Below are positions 42,001-51,200 of a stretch of 64,000 nt of DNA, in pieces. The position numbers and the translations under genes are program-made. Positions within the stretch are counted from its first letter, which is position 1; each line of letters begins with the position of its first letter. The notes under the pieces are model-generated. The model made no database searches, was not told the origin of the DNA, and saw nothing but the letters and a program-made list of their open reading frames with translations. Source of the stretch: Gracilariopsis chorda (lineage: Eukaryota; Rhodophyta; Florideophyceae; Gracilariales; Gracilariaceae); NCBI GenBank assembly GCA_003194525.1, contig NBIV01000249.1, forward strand, positions 1 to 64,000, in the 5' to 3' direction.

Positions 42001-44635
42001 GAGGAAACTCTACCTAACCCTGCGAAGGGATTTCTATTGGCCCGCAATGGCGGTGGATTGCTACGCAACTGTGCGGTTTTGTAGCGAATGCGCGAAGAAT
42101 CGCGTCAAACTCCGCAAAAATGCGAAGAAGGTGAAACTATTCCGCGCAAGGGCGCCGCTCGAGTTTATCGCGATCGATATCCTCGGACCATTACTCACCA
42201 CGAAACGTGGAAACAAGTTTCTACTTGTCATCACCGACCGCTTTTCTAAGCTGGTACGGACTGTCCCTCTTCGGAGGATAACCGCTCTCAAGGTGGCCCA
42301 GGCTCTGGTGACGCACTGGATTTTTGTCTACGGTCCCCCTGTAGAGGTGCTCTCTGACAACGGGAAGCAGTTCGTGAGCAAGTTCTTCCAGGATGTTTGT
42401 CGCATCCTGGATGTCAAGAACTTGTTCACGACTACCTACCACCCCCAGTGTAATGGGCAAGTTGAACGGTCTAACCAGAAGTTACTCGCGGCGTTACGTT
42501 CCTACGTCGCTGACCACCCAAAGAATTGGGATCTGTACGCTGATGCGGTAACCTACGCGTACAATACGCAGGTACACCGGACTACCGGAGTTTCGCCATT
42601 CGAGTTAGTTCTATCTAGAACACCCCCGCCAGTGGCGCTGGAACCCCAAGCTACCTTGGACAATTTCCCATCTGTGGGTATCTACCGGCAGCAATGGAAG
42701 CAATGGCTTTCCAAGCTGGTCCCCGCTGCGCGGAAGTCTATGGCACGGGCCCACGCCGCTTACAAGCGGAATTTTGACGCTCGCTTGGGAGGAAAGACCC
42801 CCCCGATTCGGGCAAATAACTACGTCTTCATCAGGAAGGAGTACTACAACCCGGAACGGGAGAAGCGCCATAAACTCTCACCTGTGGCGGATGGACCATT
42901 CAAGGTCATCTCTGTGAACACCGACACTGTCGTGGTAGAGATGGGCGACACGCACGAACGGATTTCCCGTGATCGTGTTGTCCTTGCCCCTCCTCCCTCG
43001 TCAGAGGTAGTCCTGGATCCAGGCAACCCCGTTTCTACGGACTCTGCAACACGGGAATCATCCGGGAGTACTAGACATACGGTACTACCAAACCCCAGCC
43101 GGGGACTCTCAGACCTACCGACTCTGTCGGACTCACTGGCTCAGCCGGGTAATTCGGGCCCCTCAGCGCCCGCCCCTACCACGTCTGCCCCACTGACGCG
43201 CATCTATACCCGCCAGGCGGGGAATGTTATCCCTTATCCCGCCGCTCCGTCTAAGGAGGGGGAGGAGAACACTCGTCTTCGAGGAACAATATCGCCGTCG
43301 CAACGGGAAACACACCGTAACATACGGAACACTGACCGTGGAGCACGGAGTATGTCACAAGACACTAATCCCCCGTTCCCGGGCAGTGCTGTGCAACAGG
43401 AACCAGACGCGCAGGCCCCGCAAAAGCGGCAAACACACCGTTTGTCACGGGAAAACGAGAAGCCTCACTCCAATACCGCAGCAGCGGAAAGGCAATCGCC
43501 CGATGCCTCGAAGCCGCCGTTGGCGGAAGTCCCCTCGGAAGCGGTTCAATCAGGTCGATCAGACCCGCGCCTTGCGGAGAAGGGGCGCCCAGATACGCCG
43601 GCCTCACAGGGAAATACCCACACCCCTCTTGGGGAAAAAGGCAGCCAAGCCGCAGTTGAAGCTTTAAGCCCTGGCTCGCAAGCACCGGAAACGCCTCCCG
43701 TCGTTGACGGAATCGAAGCCCCCACTACGGGGAATAATTTGCGCCAACCCCCGCATCGCTGCGGCGAAGAACCGAGGAACTCGGGAAAAACGCGCGCCAT
43801 CGCACGCTCGAAACCGGTCGTACCGGACGCTGCTCCTCCTCATGGAGATGGTGCACCGCGCTTAGCGGCAATTCCCCTGAAAAGGGTGTCATCGGCACCT
43901 GCCCGGCACCCCCCAGAGGGGAATTTTGACCGAAATACCGGTGTACCGGAGTTAGCCCCAGGCAACCAGTCAGTAGCCGGGGACACCACGGCATCGCCGG
44001 AACGTATGGTGCAAAGCGCTAGTGCGCCTGCCAGGGAGGCGGTTTGCCACCCAATCACCGTGTCGCACGGGACCCCCCAGGGGATTGTGGAAATGCCGAC
44101 CCTGCAGGAGCGGTCATCTTCCCGCAAACTCGCGGTTCGTGAGCTCAACCGCGAAGGCGGAACCCAAGTCCCCCGCCGACTGGCGGTTCGCCCGCAATAC
44201 CGCGAAAGCGGAAATGAACCTGCCCCTCTGGGGAACGACTTGCCGGTGAAAACCGTGACACCACACACCCTCTTGAGGGATATTTTCCCGCATGAGCAGC
44301 GACCACTAGGACAGCGCACGGCAACGTCGGAGTTATCGCCGAACACCCTGCTAAGGGACATTATACCGCACCGCGGGCAACCCTCGCCAGGGATTACAAC
44401 CACCACCCGGCACGGCCGGCAGGTCTACGAACGAGAGTTCGTAGTAGACCGACTTGTCGGACACACCTGGGACCAGGATGGTATTCTACAATACTGCGTC
44501 CGCTGGTACGGGTATGACCGCAGTGGTGATACGTGGGAGCCAATCGAACACCTCCCACGGTCGCAGGTCCTGCGATACCACCGTCAAACGGGAACTGCAG
44601 CCCCAGCCACGCTGGTTAATGCCCAAGTTGGGTAA
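39053..44635 (+). CDS. Ty3 chromovirus Pol polyprotein
   Basis: About 1860 residues in one open frame, presumably made by -1 frameshift from gag. Residues counted from 39,074. Protease LDTGAG with Asp 86; reverse transcriptase around 420-600 with FTALDANWGYWQV and active site VHIDD (His 573, Asp 575-576); RNase H around 715-850; integrase zinc finger from His 966 (HYAP..GGH...CSEC); integrase core Asp 1035, Asp 1095, Glu 1131, that is D-59-D-35-E; a GPF/Y-like DGPFKVISV module near 1280; a roughly 430-residue Pro/Arg-rich low-complexity linker; and a C-terminal chromodomain (about 1785-1840) with VRWYGY and TWEPIEHL. The chromodomain usually directs integration to marked heterochromatin. The RT Tyr-to-His change is odd; copy 1 and the old relative have Tyr-Leu there. 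Confidence 0.96.
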   Translation, partial: LTEGVSPLGEASSRTRLLAPEASSPRSPVKVLSRKDTADADSAHLGVLRRPWIRSKNPRIPGRVLVLAKRNYKVYADLGLDLQFMVRFLTVLDTGAGPNFVVESLLPPLVRSRIRSDAVPDISDANNNPLQTVGTVDLVVRLGISVVKLDFIVCRSLAAPVVLGCDYCDRFVDAIRPRLRRVELDDGSSVPIVHRPLKRSSRKQVPLPAAQEPPPASRESTTLRVAASVSIPAESQVWVQVNSRQHGLRVIQPLASLYEKSQLALANGIVSISPDVPFRILVANLGKHPQYLVKHQAIGSVTPHPMGMLPTKMTAADVLGVTTSSEEFAPPSEDVKSKEGEETATSASNIPSNSELRTTPVPQDNAPSSNDRIDPEKALEALDFSHVPESHRDKLRTMLREFTTMWDGSLGEIDGTEHRIDLIPGARPVAQPPYRAGPKAREEEQSQVDKMLRAGVIEPAQSPSASPVVLALKADGTWRFCVDYRRLNAVAVRDTYPIPRMDECIDSLGDATVFTALDANWGYWQVPVRQEDRDKTAFTCHAGTYRFKRMPFGLTNAPATFQRAVDILPNRFKWRSCLVHIDDIIIFSNSLDDHLTHVRDVLTVLRDAGITLKLRKCEFFTDTVKYLGHIIRPGRLAIEKARVKSLVEAKEPRTQTELRSFLGLVNVYRRFLPNFSDTAAPLNALWRKGNPPKLRTFTPEQSEAFNSLKEAVTSAPILHLPKLGLPYSVDTDSSDYQVGCALFQTTPEGERHPIGYWSRSLNVHERNYSVSEKECLAVVWAMTTLRPYLMGIHFTVYADHSSLRWLMNISDPSGRLMRWRLRLAEYDFQVIYKKGAQNTQADALSRLPTSGEALPTEDDEFRCFMAIDPDDPEYAVEARPETWDEDADFDELLASRDKSENPLPGNFVPVSPEEMIREQFGDPFCTRIRARINGGEDLPFGVNDKGYLVRKVEARPQIVVPHSLQSRVLHLSHYAPIGGHPGGRKLYLTLRRDFYWPAMAVDCYATVRFCSECAKNRVKLRKNAKKVKLFRARAPLEFIAIDILGPLLTTKRGNKFLLVITDRFSKLVRTVPLRRITALKVAQALVTHWIFVYGPPVEVLSDNGKQFVSKFFQDVCRILDVKNLFTTTYHPQCNGQVERSNQKLLAALRSYVADHPKNWDLYADAVTYAYNTQVHRTTGVSPFELVLSRTPPPVALEPQATLDNFPSVGIYRQQWKQWLSKLVPAARKSMARAHAAYKRNFDARLGGKTPPIRANNYVFIRKEYYNPEREKRHKLSPVADGPFKVISVNTDTVVVEMGDTHERISRDRVVLAPPPSSEVVLDPGNPVSTDSATRESSGSTRHTVLPNPSRGLSDLPTLSDSLAQPGNSGPSAPAPTTSAPLTRIYTRQAGNVIPYPAAPSKEGEENTRLRGTISPSQRETHRNIRNTDRGARSMSQDTNPPFPGSAVQQEPDAQAPQKRQTHRLSRENEKPHSNTAAAERQSPDASKPPLAEVPSEAVQSGRSDPRLAEKGRPDTPASQGNTHTPLGEKGSQAAVEALSPGSQAPETPPVVDGIEAPTTGNNLRQPPHRCGEEPRNSGKTRAIARSKPVVPDAAPPHGDGAPRLAAIPLKRVSSAPARHPPEGNFDRNTGVPELAPGNQSVAGDTTASPERMVQSASAPAREAVCHPITVSHGTPQGIVEMPTLQERSSSRKLAVRELNREGGTQVPRRLAVRPQYRESGNEPAPLGNDLPVKTVTPHTLLRDIFPHEQRPLGQRTATSELSPNTLLRDIIPHRGQPSPGITTTTRHGRQVYEREFVVDRLVGHTWDQDGILQYCVRWYGYDRSGDTWEPIEHLPRSQVLRYHRQTGTAAPATLVNAQVG

Positions 44636-44826
44636 CGTTGCCGCGCGAGCGGGGAGCGAAAGGAAAGGATAACAAGGCAAAGTCCGTCGAAGACGGGGAA
44701 CTCAACCGAGAAGCACCGTTCTAAACGGGAAAGTTTATTCAAGGGAGCAGCTAGCTCCCCACAATACTACACTACACTAACTGGCATAGCCAGGGAAAGA
44801 AGAACCAGGAAACTGGACCAGAGGTT
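44636..44826. other. spacer between pol and the antisense gene
   Basis: About 190 bp between two convergent stop codons. It holds several short palindromes, for example GGGAGC/GCTCCC at 44,743-44,759, but no gene. Confidence 0.6.
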
Positions 44827-46614
44827 TCACTCACCCCCATCGTCCGGGGCGTAACCCCCAGCAAGGCGGTAGGCCAACGCGTCCGCCATGGTGGTGACAT
44901 CCCCCGATACCTCGGCAGCGCTAAGACCGGCACACCGGAGGAAACGTGCGATGATTTCGTTTTCATTCGCCGTCACCCCGCTGGGGATAGAAGGTCCGGC
45001 ACTTGCCGCCGAAGGGTCAGCAGCCGGCTCGGCCGGAGATACCCCCTCTGGGAAAGCTTCCGCGCTAGCGCCGGTCTCCTCTACGTCCATCTCCCCGGGT
45101 TCTTCCGGTTCGTTATCGACCATTGGGTCATCCCCGCCGTATGCGCGGTAGTAGTCGTCAGAATCGACGTACCCCACCGGGTGGTCTTCCGGCACATGCC
45201 GGGGCGTATCGCGAAGCTCGCGCGCCTCCTCGGAGGAAATTTCCCGGAACTCCCAGGGGTCGAAGTAGATAAAATCCCCCGCAAGGGCGGTGTTTCTACC
45301 GAGTCCCGGACCACCGGTGTTACCGCTACCGCCATCCAGACGACTGCTTTGCTCCAGCGGGACCTCACTCCAGCTAACGCTGTCGATGTACCCAAGTAAT
45401 TGGAGGACCTCTTCATTGTTGGCCTGGCCCCCAAGGGGGATGCGAAGATCCAGGTTTCGGATCGCTGCCCGCACACGCGGTTGAAGGAACCAGAGACGAT
45501 ACTGGTCGTACGCCTCGTTGAGGATATAAGCCGCAGTGCGGGCCGCCCACTCCGTAACCACTACGGACCACAACCCCGACCGGGGATCCTGCATGAGCAG
45601 CGAACCGAGGTACGTAAGTACCGGCGGGAGTTCTATGTAGCACCCCCGGCAGGCTTCATGGAAGCGCCACCACTCGGGGAGTGCTACATAGCGACCTAGT
45701 CGGTAAGGCGGCGCAATCCGCTCTATCTCCACGTTCTGATACGGGATAAAATACCCGAATCGGGATCGCCAACGCCGCTCGTAGCGGATGAAGTTTTGGA
45801 GAAAGTTGGACCGGTATTGCCGGGGAAGGTACCTGAACTCCGCCCGAATAATCGGTCGCTCCCAGCAAAGGGCTTCTTGCCGCGCTGCGGGAAAATTCCT
45901 CCAAGCGAGGGTCTCGAGGCGGAACAGGTTCTCGCCGTACCCAATCTCCCCGCGAGTGCGGAAGTAGCTAACGTCGAAGCCAAACTCCGGTGGGACCGGT
46001 ACATCGAATGGAGCCCGGCTCTGCCGTTGGTACGCCATGCGCGTCAACGCGGTCTGTGCCGCAGTGACGGTCTCGCCCGAGTTTCTTCGGAGGTGGTGAC
46101 GCGGAATCGCAATCCGGTGACGCCAATCCCACGATGTGGTGACTGCTCTGGGCAGATCCCCCGGAAGGGTGTCTGAACCATCCGCATAAGCGGTGACCAA
46201 TCCCTCATTGAGGACAACGACCGGGTGAAACCACGGGGCAAGGCGCAGGCGCGACGCGTGATTCCGATTCATCGGGTTGAGCCCCACCAGGGTGTTGTAG
46301 GTTGGCCAGTTGGACACCGGAGTGGTTCCGGAGGACACCACCGAAGGTGGTAGTGCGAAGGGATGGTCGGCTGCAGCAGCCATATTCCCCGGTTGTACCG
46401 GATTTCGATCGCCCTGAGGCAGGGGAACTGACCGGAAACCGGTGGTATATCGCCCGAGAAGTCTCGGAGGTTGGCTGTGGTTGTTGATATTGTTGTCGTC
46501 GTTCATTTTTCCCTTTTGGAGGGTGGCTGTTGTTGTCGTTTGTGTGCTTGATGACTCTGGTGCAGAGGGATTTACCGGAGAACCGGAGACAAAGCACGCG
46601 CTTTTATCACCCAT
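44827..46614 (-). CDS. antisense accessory protein of the Ty3 element, 595 aa
   Basis: Runs opposite to gag-pol, from ATG at 46,614 (a second in-frame ATG follows about 37 codons later) to TGA at 44,827, fully open. The N-terminal 110 residues are Thr/Asn/Pro-rich. The middle 300 residues are rich in Tyr, Trp, Phe and Arg (for example FRYLPRQYRSNFLQNFIRYE; WRFHEACRGCYIELPP) and look globular. The last 150 are acidic, Pro/Ala/Glu-rich and probably disordered. No membrane segment, signal peptide, zinc finger or known enzyme motif is seen, so an envelope role is unlikely. A remnant with a matching core lies in the same antisense place in the decayed relative at 7750-8706, arguing for selection on the protein. 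Its promoter would lie in or next to the 3' LTR. Function unknown. Confidence 0.8.
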   Translation of the reverse strand: MGDKSACFVSGSPVNPSAPESSSTQTTTTATLQKGKMNDDNNINNHSQPPRLLGRYTTGFRSVPLPQGDRNPVQPGNMAAAADHPFALPPSVVSSGTTPVSNWPTYNTLVGLNPMNRNHASRLRLAPWFHPVVVLNEGLVTAYADGSDTLPGDLPRAVTTSWDWRHRIAIPRHHLRRNSGETVTAAQTALTRMAYQRQSRAPFDVPVPPEFGFDVSYFRTRGEIGYGENLFRLETLAWRNFPAARQEALCWERPIIRAEFRYLPRQYRSNFLQNFIRYERRWRSRFGYFIPYQNVEIERIAPPYRLGRYVALPEWWRFHEACRGCYIELPPVLTYLGSLLMQDPRSGLWSVVVTEWAARTAAYILNEAYDQYRLWFLQPRVRAAIRNLDLRIPLGGQANNEEVLQLLGYIDSVSWSEVPLEQSSRLDGGSGNTGGPGLGRNTALAGDFIYFDPWEFREISSEEARELRDTPRHVPEDHPVGYVDSDDYYRAYGGDDPMVDNEPEEPGEMDVEETGASAEAFPEGVSPAEPAADPSAASAGPSIPSGVTANENEIIARFLRCAGLSAAEVSGDVTTMADALAYRLAGGYAPDDGGE

Positions 46615-46659
46615 TTTCGTCTGGGAATCCTCCGCGTCCGCGGTCTTTTTCCCGTCTTA

Positions 46660-46671
46660 AGGTGGGGGATA
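46660..46671 (+). other. polypurine tract
   Basis: AGGTGGGGGATA directly before the 3' LTR, the expected place for plus-strand DNA priming. Confidence 0.75.
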
Positions 46672-47498
46672 TGAAGTGCAACGCCCTCAGGGAGGGATTC
46701 TGGGTACTTGAACGCTTTCCCGATATTATCGGTTGTGTAGTGTGTATATGAACTACGCCCCACTATGGTGGATATGGACACGCGGGACACGGTTTTGGGT
46801 CAATTGGCGGTTGGCCACAGTAGTGGATGTTGCCACGAAATGTGGAGTATTTTAGCTAATATTATTTATTATTTTCACACCCATTTCTGGGAAGCTAGTA
46901 CTTAGTGCGACGGCGCACTGCCGTCGCACCAGTAAACCTTCCCCAACAAGGGACCCCAACCTGGGGAATTGGCTCTAGTTTTTGCTGCTTGCGCGCGTGC
47001 TCTACTCCTCCTTGGAGGGAAACGCCGTAAACCACGAGACATCTAACCCCCTTGCAAATCTAAAGAAGCCCATCCTTGGGAGTATAATTGTTCCAATCAC
47101 ATTGGTGTTTCGCCCTGTATAGGGAGTCCTGTCTACCGGCATTGCCGTATCTGTTCGTCGCTCTCGCGACTCACATCGTCCTCTCTTCCTCCTCTACGCG
47201 CTTCCCTTTCTCCCTTTTTAGGGTAGCACCTCCTGCTATCCGCGGCCCTCGTGTGCGCATCCGCTCACACACCCCCACTTACGTGGAAACATACCTCTAC
47301 TGAGGATCACACCCCGCTCACGCGGATACCGATTCTTCGCCTTCACCTCCCTGCGCGAGTCGCGATAGGTGTCCCTGGTCTCACAAACCGGCTTCGCCGT
47401 GACACCTCTGGGAGGGCTCTATCCAACTGGGTTCACCTCGTGAGAGAAAGATCCCGAACGTCTTTCGGTGTTTTTCCCCTTTGGGGCATTGCACCACA
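46672..47498 (+). repeat. 3' LTR
   Basis: 827 bp, TGAAGTGCAACG...CACCACA, about 96-97% identical by eye to the 5' LTR. Followed by the duplication AAGGT. Confidence 0.95.
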
Positions 47499-47503
47499 AA
47501 GGT
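47499..47503. repeat. 5-bp target duplication of the Ty3 element, right
   Basis: AAGGT, identical to 35,948-35,952. Confidence 0.93.
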
Positions 47504-47843
47504 GAACACGTACTGGCGTCTAGAGTGGAATGATTACAAAATAGGTATATTAGAGAGAAACATGAGGGTAGACGGACCAAAGTCGTCTGGAAATCTTACA
47601 AATTCTGAGAAAAAATATTTTCTAAAGCTTGCTGCCAAATCAGTGCGTGCTATAAGTCCAAAAAAGGACGCGGATGGAGTCAGCTATTGAAGAAAAGCTA
47701 TGAGCAGGTGTGGCATGGCTTTAAGTTTGAACGGTCATTTGGAAGAAAGGCAACTCTTTTCGGAGTTGCGGGCTATAATCTCCAAGTATGGCGCTAATTT
47801 TAACGGGAGGTGGTGGGTGTCAGTTCTTGAATCATCACTTTTC
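47504..47843. other. no gene recognised
   Basis: Plus-strand open pieces (to about 47,690 and 47,700-47,840) look faintly protein-like but match nothing I can name. Confidence 0.3.
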
Positions 47844-47997
47844 GGTCCACACTATTTCTGGGACAATGAGTTAGTGTGGCCCACACTATTAAACCCGCCT
47901 CATAATTAGTGTAGACACCGAAATAGTGTGGACCAAACTAATTACTGTGCCTTGCGTGAGATTAGAGGCTTCAAAATTAGTGTGGTCCACACTAATT
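47844..47997. repeat. palindrome cluster built on AGTGTGG/CCACACT
   Basis: GGTCCACACTATTTC at 47,844-47,858 is exactly inverted at 47,920-47,934. Between them lies AGTGTGG-C-CCACACT (about 47,873-47,888). After them AATTAGTGTGG-T-CCACACTAATT forms a 23-nt palindrome at 47,975-47,997. The cluster is 225 bp upstream of the Dicer start, so it is either a small fold-back transposon or a control region. Confidence 0.85.
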
Positions 47998-48221
47998 GCA
48001 GTGATCACCTGTATCTTTGTAAATCTGTTCGCTGTTGTTCTCCAACTGTTTACCAATGCTGTTTCCCTTGATTGTAGATACTACAAGCTTTTCCTTCCGT
48101 TTAAAACATCTCAGCCACCTCACTTTGGAGGGTATGTACATATTCTTCCTTCCGTCTTTCTTCGCGTCGAATCTCTCCCGATATATCGCATGCTCCCGAC
48201 AACCTGGCGAGAAACTCACAA

Positions 48222-51200
48222 ATGGAGCGTCCTCCAACAAATACATGCGCGGACATAGAGATAGTAGCAGGAAAAGATGGGCCTCCACAGACAGCACCAA
48301 CTCCTTTACCCCCTGCTGACGTGGAGGCTGTTAAGAGTTCGTTGCAACGTCTCGAGCTTGAAAACCTGTTGGTTCTATTCCCAGACCATACCGAGTCGGC
48401 CGAAACACCTCCAAATCAGCATGAAGAACTGTTGATTCAATCGATACACCACTTTCTCCAAGTAGAACGTATACGTCGCGCAAATGATCAAGTAGCCATC
48501 AAAAGGCCACTCCGTTCAGTGCTGCTACTATCTACTACGAAGAAGAATGCTCTTAGATTTCACCATCTATTTTCCTCACACGCGCAACTGCGAACTGCTG
48601 CACAAGGAACCCAACAAATATCAAGCGAACACCCTCTTAACTTTCTACTGGCTGACCATGACGTAGTGTTGACGAAACCTGAATATGCTCTGCGACATGC
48701 TCATCGGCATACGCTGAACCTACGACGAACAAGTTTACTTGTTATCGACCAAGCAGAAGATGCTGGTATGCGCTCACACCCAGCTTCTCAGTTCATTCGA
48801 GATTTTTATCGAGCTCTTCCTCGCTCGAGACGTCCACGTATTCTTGCTCTTTCTAGAGTACGTCTTACCCGCTTGATGTTGTATCCTGTCGAGTACAACC
48901 TCATGTCTCGCAGTTGTTTAGGAAGATCTCATGATGTTTTATGGAGTTCTTGTTACGGGACCAGTGCTAGAGATGTTCAAGGAGGGCTTATCGATGTCGA
49001 GACAATCACCTACAATGGTCACTATGAAGATTCGAACGATATTCACCATCATGATCGACAAACTAATCTGCCGACGAAGAAACCTGCCAATCCAGAAAAC
49101 GATGACTTCTCATTGCTTGAGAGAGAGACTGGAAACCTGGGTGTAGCACTTTTTCTGAAGGGATCTCAGCGTCGCAAAATCCGGGGAAGAAACAGCCGTC
49201 TTCGGACGCTATCAATACGAAACGCATCCAGAGCTAGTTTGCGAGGGGACGACTTTGTCGGGATGAGTGAGAAAGTGTTCTATCTAGTTCGAGAACTCCA
49301 ATTTGTATATGCTTGTTCTACAAAATCACACCAGCTTTCGGTTGCCATTCATGCTGGTCATCCGACAGTAGCCTGCGCTCTCTGTGAACTTTTGCATTCT
49401 CTCCCCATGTTTCGAGCATTGAACACGCGAGTGGTCCTGGGGCAGATTAAGCCAGAACTGCATCAAATCTCATCCCTGCCAAGCACGTTGGCCGGGCAAT
49501 GGCAAGGAGAGGAAACTGATGATGAAGAGGTGTCTGGCCTAGCAGCTGGAACCGTGCATATACTGATTGTGGCTAACACTTATTTTGTGCAAGGAAGTGT
49601 TCAAAGGCCTTTGCCACCGACACCTCTAGTTATTAGATTTGATGGCTCGGTACCGGATCCCAGTATGGACGGTGGAGGAGGGCGTTGCCGCGTTATCGTT
49701 TTCAAGCAAAGAAGATACTACAACGCGGACCTGAACGGTGGATACGCACGTGGGTTGACGCAAAATGGGGCACATCTGGGAAGAGCAAAAGCCTCTCGCA
49801 ACGATAAGTCGGGAAATGTAATTGACTTAACCGATGATGATCACGAAAACGATCAACCTACGAGGAGAAACCAAAGACCTATCGAAGATAGCCGACTTCC
49901 ACTCAGGAATAGAGCAGCAAAATCCTTGTCAAGAAAAAGAAAGATACCAGGTTCCCAAATGCCTGTCATTAATGGAGATTCACAAACGGTTGTTGACCAT
50001 AGAAGGACAGAAGATATGGTTCGGAGTACCCAGGTTGCAGAGGAAGAACGACGTGCATTTCATTGTAAGCTTCCTGCTCCACTCATGGGGCCGGATTCTG
50101 AATCGAATCCAATTAGCTACCAGTACTCCGTAGTTCTTTGTGACCATATTCCATCTAATGCTTCAGCATCATTGCCTGGCTCATTGCGCAGATGCGGTAT
50201 TGAAGACATTGTATTCCTGTTCTCTCAAAAGCTTTCGAATGATGATTTGCTAATATCTTTAGAAGATTCTTTTCTTGGAACAGGAAGCTCTCTTTCGGTA
50301 TCTGGTTATGCGAGATTGTTATACCACGGGTCAATTACATTATCTCCGGAACAGCTGCGGCAGGCAAGGGAGTACTCTGCGGTCGTATTTCCTTTTCTTA
50401 TAAATGGAGTTTATAGCTCTCATTTCGTTTGGGAGGAAGAAATGAGCTTTGAACATCCCATGGAAAGCGGGACGGGTCGGAACTATTGTCGGATGTATCT
50501 AATCCTACCAGCAAGAGATAAAAGCGCTCGGCAGCCAAAAACAGCGACCCTGGTTCATGAAGCCACCGGCCATGAGAGCAGTAACTGTGTCACGGGCAAG
50601 GCCGAATATGATGCAGACAAAGTCTACAAAGAGATTATGCAAAAGTACTTTGATGTTCATGAACCAAATAGAGCGGAGTTAGACTTCAGGTACTCTAGAG
50701 AAATCGACTGGAGTATCGTGCAAACTGTAATAACTCTTCAAGACAAAGAAGTTAGAGCTGAAGAATGTCGCAAAGTGGAATCATTAAGCCCAGAGCATTA
50801 CAAACAGCTGGAAGCAACGCTTTTGTATTCTTCCAATGCCTCTGATTTTTGTCTTCTTTCTGGAACTCTGCAAGAAAACCTTTGTCCGTTGTCTCACATA
50901 CATCGGAGTCGGAGGTTTCCTCTACATGAAGACGGTACAGTAGCATTGCATGATGACCTAATTCACTTGATAAACGTTCACATGGATGAAGAAACAATGA
51001 CCAAGCAGGCCGAAGTGGCTAAGGGAATTACAAAGGAGACGACAAGTGTTGAGCTTATTGATCTAACAAAGAAGGCGTCGGGCGATGGGAATGCCATACC
51101 GCCTTCGGAAAAAGGCCAACCAAACGAGGATGAAATAGCTCCCAAGGACGAAGCACTTGCAAGTATTCAGGCCCCGAGTCCAGTGAAATGGTGCAAAAAG

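Larger units (their letters stand above)
35953..47498 (+). mobile_element. complete Ty3/gypsy chromovirus
   Basis: 11,546 bp with LTRs at 35,953-36,777 and 46,672-47,498, target duplication AAGGT, primer-binding site, gag, pol (PR-RT-RH-IN-chromodomain), an antisense accessory gene and a polypurine tract. The chromodomain places it with chromoviruses. The two LTRs differ at roughly 30 positions by eye (about 3-4%), so the insertion is not recent. Gag has lost one base and the RT active site has a Tyr-to-His change, so the copy is probably non-autonomous now. Confidence 0.96.

Noticed and set aside
44827-46614. Envelope gene interpretation of the antisense frame
   Set aside because: No signal peptide, membrane segment or glycoprotein pattern, and the orientation is opposite to pol.
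46572-46790. Small frames within the LTRs and antisense to gag/pol other than the 595-aa gene
   Set aside because: They are recurrent shadows of high-GC coding strands and short palindromes; none shows independent conservation.
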